Source of the DNA: Rhodosalinus halophilus
GTDB taxonomy: Bacteria > Pseudomonadota > Alphaproteobacteria > Rhodobacterales > Rhodobacteraceae
Direction of reading: 5' to 3'
DNA length: 64,000 bases
NCBI RefSeq assembly: GCF_003298775.1
Contig: NZ_QNTQ01000002.1
Location: 239,258-303,257 of the forward strand
Within the stretch, counting starts at the first letter, position 1. The number at the start of each line of letters is the position of its first letter. The notes below the pieces were generated by a model, which did not search any database, was not told where the DNA came from, and worked only from the letters and a program-made list of their open reading frames with translations. Below are positions 38,181 to 46,254 of this stretch, in pieces. A program made the position numbers and the translations under genes.

Positions 38181-38769
38181 CCAGGATCACCGGCGGCGCC
38201 TCGCGCGCGGGCGCCGCATCCGGCGGGCGGATGTAGAGCGGCGCGGGAGGCGGCGCGTCCTCTCCGCGCCGGGCGGACGCCAGCCGCGCGACGGCTTCGG
38301 CCAGCGCAGCCGGTTCCGGCAGACCCGCGAGCGGCAGGCCCTGCACCTCCGCCTCGGCGGTATCGACGAGGTCCGCCGCCTCGCCCGGTCGTCGGGCGTA
38401 GAGCCGGCCGCGCGGGCCGGGGATCACGGCGACGTGTGGCTCCAGCGTCGCCGCGTGGATCACGTCGAAGCCCGAAACGCCGATGGCGGGAATGCCGAGC
38501 GACAGCGCGAGCCCCCGCGCGGCGGCGACCGCGATGCGCAATCCGGTGAAGTTGCCGGGCCCCGTTCCCACGCCGAGCGCGTCGAGATCGGACCAGCCGA
38601 CGCCGGCCTCGACCAGCATTTCCTCGAGCATCGGCAGCAGGCGCTCGGCCTGCCCGCGCCCCATCTCCTCGGCGCGCGCGGCGATCAGCCGGTCGCCCGA
38701 CAGCAAAGCGGCCGCGCAATGCGCGGCCGAGGTGTCGAAGCCGAGAACGAGAGGGTCAGATGCCGACAG
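38170..38769 (-). CDS. tsaB: tRNA threonylcarbamoyladenosine biosynthesis protein TsaB, apparent CTG start
   Basis: 199 residues if started at CTG (38769). TsaB is the inactive partner of TsaD in t6A37 tRNA modification. The conserved N-terminal strand and loop LVLGFDTSAAHCAAALLSG is fully encoded, but no ATG, GTG or TTG precedes it in frame before a stop codon. A GAGG lies 6 nt before CTG, and this start overlaps nfuA by 14 bp. The first TTG (38706) would remove the conserved N-terminus. Downstream, GPGNFTGLRIAVAAARGLAL and the C-terminal domain are normal. The alternative is a sequencing error. Confidence 0.88.
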   Translation of the reverse strand: MSASDPLVLGFDTSAAHCAAALLSGDRLIAARAEEMGRGQAERLLPMLEEMLVEAGVGWSDLDALGVGTGPGNFTGLRIAVAAARGLALSLGIPAIGVSGFDVIHAATLEPHVAVIPGPRGRLYARRPGEAADLVDTAEAEVQGLPLAGLPEPAALAEAVARLASARRGEDAPPPAPLYIRPPDAAPAREAPPVILDDA

Positions 38770-39319
38770 GGCGCACCTCGGTCACTTCGGGGATGTAGTG
38801 CCGGAGCAGGTTCTCGATGCCCATCTTGAGCGTCAGCGTGGACGAGGGGCAGCCCGCGCAGGCGCCCTGCATGTGCAGATAGACCACGCCGCGCTCGAAG
38901 CCGTGGAAGGTGATGTCGCCGCCGTCCTGGGCCACCGCGGGGCGCACGCGGCTGTCGAGCAATTCCTTGATCTGGCCCACGATCTCGGCATCCTCGCCGT
39001 CGTGATCGGCGTGCCCGGAGGGCTGGGCCGCGTCGCCCGCCATCACCGGCTGGCCGGACTGGTAGTGGTCCATGATCGCACCCAGGATCGCGGGCTTGAT
39101 ATGGTCCCACTCCACCGCCTCGTCCTTGGTGACGGTGACGAAATCATTGCCGAAGAACACCCCGCGCACGCCGTCCACATCGAAGATGCGCCGCGCGAGC
39201 GGCGAGGCCTCGGCGCCCTCGGCCGAGGGGAAATCGGCCGTGCCTGTCTCGAGCACGGTCTGGCCGGGCAGGAACTTCAGCGTCGCCGGATTCGGGGTCG
39301 GTTCGGTCTGGATGAACAT
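38756..39319 (-). CDS. nfuA: NfuA-type Fe-S cluster carrier
   Basis: 187 residues. An N-terminal Nfu_N domain (MFIQTEPTPNPATLKFLPG, RIFDVDGVRGVFFGNDFVTVTK) is followed by a C-terminal NifU domain with the cluster-binding CAGC (GACAGCPSSTLTLK). It delivers [4Fe-4S] clusters to target proteins. The ATG at 39319 matches the conserved family start; an upstream extension of the frame is not protein-like. It is the first gene of nfuA-tsaB-rimI. Confidence 0.95.
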   Translation of the reverse strand: MFIQTEPTPNPATLKFLPGQTVLETGTADFPSAEGAEASPLARRIFDVDGVRGVFFGNDFVTVTKDEAVEWDHIKPAILGAIMDHYQSGQPVMAGDAAQPSGHADHDGEDAEIVGQIKELLDSRVRPAVAQDGGDITFHGFERGVVYLHMQGACAGCPSSTLTLKMGIENLLRHYIPEVTEVRPVGI

Positions 39320-39432
39320 GGGACAGCCCTCTCTGTTGCCCATGGATATGCGCTCCGCGAGGCAGTGCGTCAAGACTTGGAACCGTTCTAAGCTGTGGTG
39401 CTGCGGGATGCGGCGCGCCGGCATGGCAGCGA

Positions 39433-39503
39433 GGTGCGTGACGAGCACGCACCCTACGGAGGCGGACGCGACAGGATGTAGGGTGCGTGCTTCGTCACGC
39501 ACC
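39433..39503. repeat. large inverted repeat, REP-like palindromic element
   Basis: Arm 1 at 39433-39457 and arm 2 at 39478-39503 are inverted copies over 25-26 bp with one base insertion, separated by 20 bp. Each arm is itself near-palindromic (GTGCGTG ... CACGCAC). It lies between uspA and nfuA and would fold into a long hairpin in RNA or single-stranded DNA. Such elements are usually dispersed in genomes. Nothing else is seen in the rest of this 231-bp gap. Confidence 0.7.
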
Positions 39504-39550
39504 CGTTGCAAACTGGTCAGGACGACACCTGCGCAGCGCGCCGACGACTC

Positions 39551-40006
39551 TCAGGTGATCGCTTCCAGCCGTTCCTTCGACAGATCGCCCGGCACGATGG
39601 TGATGGGCACCGGAAGCGTTCCCGCGTTGCGCGTCAGCTGCGTGACGAGCGGCCCCGGCCCCTTCGAGGCTGACGAGGCGCCCAGCACCAGCACGCCGAT
39701 CTCCGGGTCGTCCTTCACCTGCGCGAGGATCTCCGGCACCGGCTCGCCCTCGCGGATCACCAGCTCGGGATCAACCTTCTGCCGGTCGCGCATCCATTTG
39801 GCGAAGACCTCGTAATGCGCGTGGATCCGCTCGCGCGCCTCCTCGCGCATGACCTCGCCCACGCCGATCCAGTGCTGGAACTCGTCGGGCGGAATCACGG
39901 CGAGGATCGACACCCCGCCACCTGTATTGGCCGCGCGCATCGCCGCGAAGCGCATCGCGTTGAGACATTCGCGGCTGTCGTCGAGCACGACGAGAAACTT
40001 GCGCAT
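39551..40006 (-). CDS. universal stress protein (UspA family)
   Basis: 151 residues, single Usp domain. It starts KFLVVLDDSRECLNAMRFAAMRA and has GVLVLGASSASKGPGPLVTQL near the end. The exact ATP-binding spacing (G-2X-G-9X-G-S/T) is not obvious, so it may be a non-ATP-binding type. It stands alone between the repeat element and matB. The role in stress is inferred from family. Confidence 0.88.
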   Translation of the reverse strand: MRKFLVVLDDSRECLNAMRFAAMRAANTGGGVSILAVIPPDEFQHWIGVGEVMREEARERIHAHYEVFAKWMRDRQKVDPELVIREGEPVPEILAQVKDDPEIGVLVLGASSASKGPGPLVTQLTRNAGTLPVPITIVPGDLSKERLEAIT

Positions 40007-40070
40007 CCAGGCCCCCTCTCAGGGGCGCGATCATGGCGCAGGGGTCAGGCGCGCGCAAGCGGCGCCGTCC

Positions 40071-41579
40071 TCAGCCCGCGGCGAAGAGATCCCGCCAGGT
40101 TTCGCGCAGCGCCGCCTTCTGCACCTTGCCCATGGTGTTGCGCGGCAGCGCCTCGACCAGGACGAGCCTGCGCGGCTGCTTGAACCCCGCGAGCGCGGCC
40201 GCCAGCGCCGCCTCGACCTGCGCCAGATCGGGCCCGGCGCCCTCCGGCACGACGAGCGCCACGGGGGACTCGCCGAAATCCGGGTGCGGCACGCCGATCA
40301 CCGCGCTTTCCGCCACGCCGGGCTGGGCATCGATCACCTCTTCGATCTCCTTGGGGTAGATGTTGAGCCCGCCGGAGATGATCAGATCCTTCGCCCGGCC
40401 GACGATGGTGACGTAGCCGTCCGCATCCTGCCGCGCGAGATCGCCGGTGATGAAGAATCCGTCCTCGCGGAATTCCTCGGCGGTCTTCTTCGGCATCTGC
40501 CAGTAGCCGTGGAACACGTTCGGCCCGAGCACCTCGATCACGCCGGTCTCGCCCCGGGCGACCTCGCCGCCCGTATCGTCGCAGATGCGCAGCTCCACCC
40601 CCGGAAGCGGCAGGCCAACGGTGCCCGGCCGCCGCTCGCCGTCGTAGGGGTTGGAGGTGTTCATGTTGGTCTCGGTCATGCCGTAGCGTTCGAGGATGCG
40701 GTGGCCGGTGCGCGCCTCGAAGCGGCGGTGGGTCTCTGCCAGAAGCGGGGCGGAGCCCGAGACGAAGAGGCGCATGTTCGCGCAGGTCTCGCGGGTGAAG
40801 TCGTCGCGCTCCAGCAGCCGGGTGTAGAAGGTGGGCACGCCCATCATTGCGGTCGCGCGCGGCAGATCGCGGATCACGGCGGCGGCGTCGAACTTCGGGT
40901 GGAAGAGCATCGACCCGCCTGAGAGCAGCATCACATTCGTGGCCACGAAGAGCCCGTGGGTATGGAAGACCGGCAGCGCGTGCAGGAGCACGTCCGCGTC
41001 GGTGAAGCGCCAGGCCTCGGTCAGCACCTCGGCGTTCGAGAGCAGATTGCCTTGCGAGAGCATCGCGCCCTTCGACCGGCCGGTGGTGCCCGAAGTGTAG
41101 AGAAAGGCGGCGAGGTCGTCCTCCGCGCGCGGCACGGGCGCGAAATGCTCCGGCCGGCCCTCGGCCAGCGCGAGAAAGCTGCCCGCGCCATGCGCGAGCG
41201 TCTCGAGCCGCGCACCATGCGTCTGAGCCACGGGGCGCAGCGCCTCGGCCTTCGCGGGATCGCAGAGAAAGAGCTTGGCGCCGGAATTGCCGATGAAATA
41301 CTCGATCTCTGCGGGCGTATAGGCCGTGTTGAGCGGCAGGAAGATCACCCCGGCCGCCGCGCAGGCGGCATAGACGGCCAGCGCCTCGGGCGATTTCTCG
41401 ACCTGAAGCGCCAGCCGGTCGCCGGGCGCGAGGCCGCAGTCCGACAGCGTGTGGGCGAAGCGCGACGAGAGCCGCAGGAAGGCGTCATGGGTGAGCGTGC
41501 TGCCGTCCGGCAGATGCAGGAAGGGCGTCTCGCGCCCCAGGTGTGCGCCGAAGAGCCGGTCGTAGAGCGGGTTGGTCAC
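40071..41579 (-). CDS. matB: malonyl-CoA synthase (malonate-CoA ligase)
   Basis: 502 residues, the compact length of MatB. It activates malonate (and methylmalonate) with ATP and CoA. The AMP-binding loop YTSGTTGRSKGAMLSQGNL is near 165, with ERYGMTETNMNTSNPYDGERRPGTVG and the C-terminal GRAKDLIISGGLNIYPKEIE and catalytic Lys in PRNTMGKVQK. The TETNMNTSNPYDGERRPG stretch is characteristic of MatB rather than fatty acyl-CoA ligases. It overlaps the FadJ-like gene by 4 bp. Confidence 0.9.
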   Translation of the reverse strand: MTNPLYDRLFGAHLGRETPFLHLPDGSTLTHDAFLRLSSRFAHTLSDCGLAPGDRLALQVEKSPEALAVYAACAAAGVIFLPLNTAYTPAEIEYFIGNSGAKLFLCDPAKAEALRPVAQTHGARLETLAHGAGSFLALAEGRPEHFAPVPRAEDDLAAFLYTSGTTGRSKGAMLSQGNLLSNAEVLTEAWRFTDADVLLHALPVFHTHGLFVATNVMLLSGGSMLFHPKFDAAAVIRDLPRATAMMGVPTFYTRLLERDDFTRETCANMRLFVSGSAPLLAETHRRFEARTGHRILERYGMTETNMNTSNPYDGERRPGTVGLPLPGVELRICDDTGGEVARGETGVIEVLGPNVFHGYWQMPKKTAEEFREDGFFITGDLARQDADGYVTIVGRAKDLIISGGLNIYPKEIEEVIDAQPGVAESAVIGVPHPDFGESPVALVVPEGAGPDLAQVEAALAAALAGFKQPRRLVLVEALPRNTMGKVQKAALRETWRDLFAAG

Positions 41580-43666
41580 GGGTTCAGATCCGCGAAGGAC
41601 TTGCCCTCGTCCGCGAGCCGGCGCAGCAGCCCCGGCACCTGCCAGTAATGCGCGTCCTCCTGCGCGTAGGTCTCGATCCGGGCGATCACCTCCGGCAGGC
41701 CGATCTGGTCGGCGTAGTGCAGCGGCCCGCCCCGGAAGCGCGGGAAGCCGTAGCCGAAGAGCAGCACGGCATCCACGTCGATCGGGCGCTGGGCGATGCC
41801 CTCCTCGACCACGCGCGCGGCCTCGGTGATCATCGCGGTCATGTAGCGCGCGACGATCTCCTCGTCGGAGAAGCCGCGCGGGGTTACGCCGGCGGCCGCG
41901 CGCTCGCTCTCGACGATGGCCTCGGCGGCGGGGTTCGGCCCGCTCTCGCCCTCGCCGTAGAGGTAGAAGCCGCGGCCCGTCTTGCGGCCGAACATCCCCT
42001 CCTCGCAGATGCGGTCGGCGATGCGGACGTAGCGCTCCTCCGCGGGCCGCGTGTCGGCGTGGCGCTTGCGGTAGGTCCAGCCGATGTCGAGCCCGGCCAG
42101 GTCGGAGACGCGGAAGGGCCCCATGGCGAAGCCGAAATCCTCGAGCGCGCGGTCGATGTCCGCGAAATGCGCGCCGTCGAGCAGCATGTAGTCCGCCGCC
42201 TTGCGGTAATGCTGCATGATTCGGTTGCCGATGAAGCCGTCGCAGACGCCGCTGCGCACGCCGATCTTGCGCAGCTTCTTGGCCAGCGCGAAGCCCGTGG
42301 CGACGGCCTCTGGCGCCGTGTGGTCGGCCACCACGATCTCGACGAGCTTCATGACGTGCGCGGGCGAGAAGAAGTGCAGGCCGATGACCGCCTCGGGGCG
42401 CGAGGTGGCGGCGGCGATCTCGTTCACGTCGAGATAGGAGGTGTTCGTCGCCATGATCGCGCCTGGGGCGAGGGTGGCGTCGAGCTTGCCGAAGATTTCC
42501 TTCTTCACGCCCATGTCCTCGAAGACCGCCTCGATCACCAGGTCAGCCGCGGAGAGCGCCTCGATCTCGGTGGCGCTGTCGAGCCGGGCGAGGGTGGCCT
42601 CGCGCCCGGCGGCGTCGAGCTTGCCGCGCTTGACCGCGCCGTCGAGGTTCTTCGTCACGGTGGCGAGTCCGCGTTCCAGCGCGTCCGGAGAGACCTCGAC
42701 CAGCGTGACGGCGTAGCCCGCCAGCAGGCAGGCGGTGGCGATGCCCGATCCCATCGTGCCGCCGCCGATGACGCCGATCTTGTTCAGTTCGCGCGGCTGG
42801 GCGTCCTGTTCGGGAAACTTCGCGACCGCGCGCTCGGCGAAGAAGGCGTGCACGAGTCCCGCGCGCTGCGGGCTCTCCTGACATTCGCGGTAGAGCGCGC
42901 GCTCGTGCGCCATGCCCTCTGCGATGGGTTTCACCGCGCCTTCGACGGCGTCCACGCATTTGTGCGGCGAGAAGAGGCGCGGCGCCTGCTTCGCCATCTT
43001 CTCGCGATACTCGGCGAGCGCGGCCTCGTCCCGCTCGACCGTCAGATCGCCGGTCCTGCGGGTCTCGATCCGGCTCTCCAGCGCCTCGCGCGCGCCCGCG
43101 AGCGCGATCTCGCGCGGCTCGCCCTCGCGGATCTCGTCGATCAGCCCGGCGCCGAGCGCCTCCTCGGCGGGCACGTGCCGGCCCGAGGTGATCATGTCGA
43201 GCGCCATGTGCATGCCCGCGAGCCGCGGCGCGCGCTGCGTGCCGCCCGCGCCCGGGATGATGCCGAGGTTGACCTCCGGCAGGCCGACGCGCAGGCCGGG
43301 CACCCCGATCCGGTAGTGCGCCGCCAGCGCCACCTCGAAACCGCCGCCCAGCGCAGTGCCGTGCAGCGCGACGACGACGGGCTTGGCGCAGGCCTCGATC
43401 CGGTTGACGACGTCGGGCAGCCAGGGCTCCACCGGCGGCTTGCCGAACTCGCGGATGTCGGCGCCGGCGATGAAGGTGCGCCCCGCGCCATAGAGGCCGA
43501 TGGCGCGCACGTCCTGGTCCGCCTCGAGCGCGTCGATCGCCGCGACCAGCCCCTCGCGCACCTTGAGCCCGGCCGCGTTGACCGGCGGGTTGTCGATGCG
43601 GATGAGCGCGATCTCGCCGTCGCGTTCGACGTCGATGACCTCGTTGATCGTCTCGTTGGCGGCCAT
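41576..43666 (-). CDS. fused enoyl-CoA hydratase/3-hydroxyacyl-CoA dehydrogenase (FadJ-like)
   Basis: 696 residues. An N-terminal crotonase domain (about 1-190; ALHGTALGGGFEVALAAHYRI, LGIIPGAGGTQR) is fused to an NAD-binding 3-hydroxyacyl-CoA dehydrogenase (GVIGGGTMGSGIA near 300, GLHFFSPAHVMKLVEIV with the catalytic His) and a C-terminal helical domain. It catalyses two beta-oxidation steps. Cotranscription with matB (ATGA overlap) is a recurrent pair and suggests use on short or dicarboxylic acyl-CoAs (inference). Confidence 0.93.
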   Translation of the reverse strand: MAANETINEVIDVERDGEIALIRIDNPPVNAAGLKVREGLVAAIDALEADQDVRAIGLYGAGRTFIAGADIREFGKPPVEPWLPDVVNRIEACAKPVVVALHGTALGGGFEVALAAHYRIGVPGLRVGLPEVNLGIIPGAGGTQRAPRLAGMHMALDMITSGRHVPAEEALGAGLIDEIREGEPREIALAGAREALESRIETRRTGDLTVERDEAALAEYREKMAKQAPRLFSPHKCVDAVEGAVKPIAEGMAHERALYRECQESPQRAGLVHAFFAERAVAKFPEQDAQPRELNKIGVIGGGTMGSGIATACLLAGYAVTLVEVSPDALERGLATVTKNLDGAVKRGKLDAAGREATLARLDSATEIEALSAADLVIEAVFEDMGVKKEIFGKLDATLAPGAIMATNTSYLDVNEIAAATSRPEAVIGLHFFSPAHVMKLVEIVVADHTAPEAVATGFALAKKLRKIGVRSGVCDGFIGNRIMQHYRKAADYMLLDGAHFADIDRALEDFGFAMGPFRVSDLAGLDIGWTYRKRHADTRPAEERYVRIADRICEEGMFGRKTGRGFYLYGEGESGPNPAAEAIVESERAAAGVTPRGFSDEEIVARYMTAMITEAARVVEEGIAQRPIDVDAVLLFGYGFPRFRGGPLHYADQIGLPEVIARIETYAQEDAHYWQVPGLLRRLADEGKSFADLNP

Positions 43667-43740
43667 GCTCCGGACCCCTCTCGCTCCTGCCTCGCGTCGC
43701 GCGGGTGGTAGCCAAGCGCCGCCGCGCGGTCAACGAAGGC

Positions 43741-44178
43741 TCAGCGCGCGATCCGCTCCAGCGCCGCGCGAACCTCGGCCGACAGCGGTTCGGGCCGGCC
43801 GCTTTCGCTGCCCACCTGCACCTGGGCGAAGAAGCCTTCGGCGAAGGCGGCGTCTTCTTCGTTGCGGAAGAGCCCCAGCTCGGTCGTCCAGGAACTGCGC
43901 CCCAGCCGGCCAAGGCGGAGGCCCGCGTGGATCGTGTCGGGAAAGGCCGCCTCGGCGTGGTAGCGGCAGCCGCTTTCCACCACCAGCAGCCGGACGGACT
44001 CCCCGCGCACGTCGAAGCAGCCCTGTGCCATCTGCCAGAGCGTCACCGCCGTGTCGAATAGCGCATAGTGGACGATGTTGTTGAGATGCCCGTAGGCGTC
44101 GTTGTCCGCCCAGCGCGTGGGCAGGGTGTGGAAGGCGACATAGTCGGCACGGCTGCCGGGGGGCGCGCGGTCGGGCAT
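43741..44178 (-). CDS. acyl-CoA thioesterase (4HBT hot-dog family)
   Basis: 145 residues. It has the hot-dog motif [24 protein letters not shown] with the catalytic Asp, and later [13 protein letters not shown]. It hydrolyses acyl-CoA thioesters; substrate unknown. It lies 74 bp upstream of the FadJ-like gene on the same strand and is probably in the same transcript (thioesterase-fadJ-matB). Confidence 0.88.
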   Translation of the reverse strand: MPDRAPPGSRADYVAFHTLPTRWADNDAYGHLNNIVHYALFDTAVTLWQMAQGCFDVRGESVRLLVVESGCRYHAEAAFPDTIHAGLRLGRLGRSSWTTELGLFRNEEDAAFAEGFFAQVQVGSESGRPEPLSAEVRAALERIAR

Positions 44179-44297
44179 GGCGGGCGTCCTCGTTTCCGGT
44201 CAGCGAGAGTGGCCGCCTGCGCCCGGCTTGGCAAGCGCCGGTTGACGCCCCCGCCCGCCCGTCCGAAAAGGACGCCGGCAGCAGAGGGGAGAACGGG

Positions 44298-45065
44298 ATG
44301 GAGATCGGACAGGAGACGATCGCGGTGGTCACCGGCGGCGCCTCGGGGCTCGGCGGCGCTGTGGTGCGGATGCTGGCGGCGCAGGGCGCCCGCGTCGCGA
44401 TCCTCGACATGAACGCGGAGACGGGCGAAGCCATGGCCGGCGAGACCGGCGGGCTGTTCCACGAGACCGACGTGAGCGACCCCGAAAGTGTCTCGGCCGC
44501 GCTCGACGCCGTGGAGGCCGCCTTCGGCACGCCGCGGATCTGCGTCAACTGCGCCGGCATCGGCCCTGCCGCCAAGACCGTCTCGAAGGGTGCGGCGCAC
44601 GACCCCGGCATGTTCGCCAAGGTCGTGCAGGTCAACATGCTGGGCACCTTCTACACCGCGAGCCAGGCCGCGGCGCGCATGGCACAGCTCGCGCCCGCGG
44701 GCGCGGACGGCGAGCGTGGCGTGATCGTCAACACGGCCTCCGTCGCGGCCTACGAGGGCCAGATCGGCCAGGTGGCCTATGCCGCCTCGAAGGGCGGGGT
44801 CGTGGGCATGACGCTGCCGATGGCGCGCGATCTGTCGGCGCTCGGCATCCGGGTGTGCACCATCGCGCCGGGGCTCTTCCGCACGCCGCTGCTGCAGGGG
44901 CTGCCGCAGGAGGTGCAGGACAGCCTCGGCCAGCAGGTGCCCTTCCCCTCGCGGCTGGGCGATCCCGCCGAATACGCCGCGCTCGCCCGGCATATCGTGG
45001 AAAACCCGATGCTCAACGGCGAGGTGATCCGCCTCGACGGCGCGATCCGCATGGCGCCGCGCTGA
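44298..45065 (+). CDS. SDR family 3-hydroxyacyl-CoA dehydrogenase (HSD10 type)
   Basis: 255 residues. Rossmann loop [11 protein letters not shown] at 10-20, LDMN after beta-2 (NAD preference), NCAGI, Ser in [14 protein letters not shown] and YAASK active site. The insertion around [10 protein letters not shown] and the ending [16 protein letters not shown] match HSD10/type II 3-hydroxyacyl-CoA dehydrogenases that oxidise short branched 3-hydroxyacyl-CoAs. It is divergent from the thioesterase operon (119 bp), so both may answer to one regulator. Confidence 0.9.
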   Translation: MEIGQETIAVVTGGASGLGGAVVRMLAAQGARVAILDMNAETGEAMAGETGGLFHETDVSDPESVSAALDAVEAAFGTPRICVNCAGIGPAAKTVSKGAAHDPGMFAKVVQVNMLGTFYTASQAAARMAQLAPAGADGERGVIVNTASVAAYEGQIGQVAYAASKGGVVGMTLPMARDLSALGIRVCTIAPGLFRTPLLQGLPQEVQDSLGQQVPFPSRLGDPAEYAALARHIVENPMLNGEVIRLDGAIRMAPR

Positions 45066-45412
45066 GCCGCGCGCGACGGCCCCCGTGCACCCGCGCCCTG
45101 GCCGCCGGCCGGGTCGTCCTGACAATCGCCGTCACGCCAGAATTCCACGTCATGGCGCCCGGCGAGGTGCGTGAAGGCTTTGCGACCGCCACGGCCGCGG
45201 TCGGGACGATGCGCCCGGCTTCTGATCCACGCCGCAGAACAACGCCCATTCACGCCCCAAAGCTACGATTTGCCCACGTGTGAGCAGGGACTTCCCTTCG
45301 CGCCTGCGCAAGAGATCGAAACCGCTTGTCCCAGCACCGGCAGGCCCCTAATCTTGACGCGCGCGATGGAGCGTGACCCGGTGCGCGAGCATGAGACTGC
45401 GGGGCCGTTACC
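45066..45412. other. 347-bp interval without a convincing gene
   Basis: The interval lies between the SDR gene and the orphan papain-like gene. Composition shifts toward A+T after about 45120. A TTGACG lies at 45354-45359, but no good -10 at proper distance was found. Short open frames on both strands do not resemble proteins. The composition change fits the left edge of an acquired islet. Confidence 0.5.
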
Positions 45413-45916
45413 GTGAAGCTTTATGTGCAGAACCCCTCTACTTTCTTCGTTCAGCGTGCCTACGAGCTCTACAATTCGGTCCGCAACACCGACCTGCCGC
45501 AAAAGGCTGGCGTGAAGTACGGGATCGACGACAGCACCTGGACAAAGCTGATCGAGACCACGAAGGCCAAGCTTCTCGACATGGCCAAGGGCGACAAGAA
45601 TCTGGTTCCCAGGGACGAAAACGGGCTCTGCATATACGCTTCGGTTGTCGCCGCGAAATTCTTCGTGCTCCGGAACCACATTCTCGACACGCATGTCGTT
45701 CGCGTGGATGGCAAGAGCGACCACTACTACGCTGTCGCCGCGTTCGGTGGCCCGCCAATCATCTGCGACCTGACGTGCAGGCAGTTTGGTGGCCCAAAAT
45801 ACTTCGTCGGTACGCTGGCGGAATTGAAACCGTCGGCGAAGCAGGTCCAGGCGATGGGCTCGAACCTGTACGAGATCTACAAGTTGGGCACGCAGACACG
45901 GCAGTTCGTCGTCTGA
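45413..45916 (+). CDS. unknown protein with possible papain-like Cys-His-Asp site
   Basis: 167 residues, family not recognised. The core reads GLCIYASVVAAKFFVLRNH (Cys73), DGKSDHYYAVAAFGG (His104) and PPIICDLTCRQFGG (Asp119). Cys at a helix start, then His and Asp on strands, is the order of papain-fold/transglutaminase-like enzymes, including toxin and effector domains and protein deamidases. No signal peptide or membrane helix is seen. The start is GTG, with GGGG 8 nt upstream. The gene is visibly richer in A+T than its neighbours and sits alone between gene-poor flanks, which suggests horizontal transfer. Enzymatic activity is inference. No antitoxin or immunity gene is evident next to it. 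Confidence 0.65.
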   Translation: MKLYVQNPSTFFVQRAYELYNSVRNTDLPQKAGVKYGIDDSTWTKLIETTKAKLLDMAKGDKNLVPRDENGLCIYASVVAAKFFVLRNHILDTHVVRVDGKSDHYYAVAAFGGPPIICDLTCRQFGGPKYFVGTLAELKPSAKQVQAMGSNLYEIYKLGTQTRQFVV

Positions 45917-46254
45917 GGCCTCGTCCTGTGAGGCAGCCACGCTTGGCAGCGGGCCGTGCGCGCTGCATCATGACAGGCGAGTCCTGACGGAGAAGCTGGC
46001 GATGGCCTTCTTCGAGAACGCGGTCGAGCGCGCGGCCGCACTGGCGACGACGTGCGGCTGGCTGGCCCTCGGCGGCGGAATGCGAGCCTCTCGCGGGGCA
46101 GTACGATCCATTTCACCAGTTGCGAAGAGTGCCCAAGGGAGAAGCACAGTGCGCGGACGCCTTCATAAATGTTGACGCAAGATGAGGTGACGGGCGCAAG
46201 GCCCCCGCTTGGGCGGTGTACGGGCACGAAAGCCCCGCGAAGGGGGCGGCCGGC
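45917..46254. other. 338-bp interval without a convincing gene
   Basis: It holds a short frame beginning at 46000 (MAFFENAVERAAALATTCGW) that ends without similarity to a known family, and otherwise nothing I can support. With the gap on the other side it brackets the orphan papain-like gene. It may contain eroded coding sequence. Confidence 0.45.

Noticed and set aside
35928..38549. An 873-codon open frame on the plus strand antisense to the ABC ATPase, bmp and tsaB genes
   Set aside because: Shadow of real genes on the other strand; composition is biased and no domain is visible.
40071..41579. Calling the AMP-binding protein a long-chain fatty-acid CoA ligase
   Set aside because: Its 502-residue length, the TETNMNTSNPYDGERRPG stretch and the FadJ neighbour fit MatB better.
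46000..46180. Short frame MAFFENAVERAAALATTCGW in the gap before the E1 gene
   Set aside because: No recognisable family, no ribosome site of note, and it degenerates into low-complexity sequence; kept only as part of the gap description.
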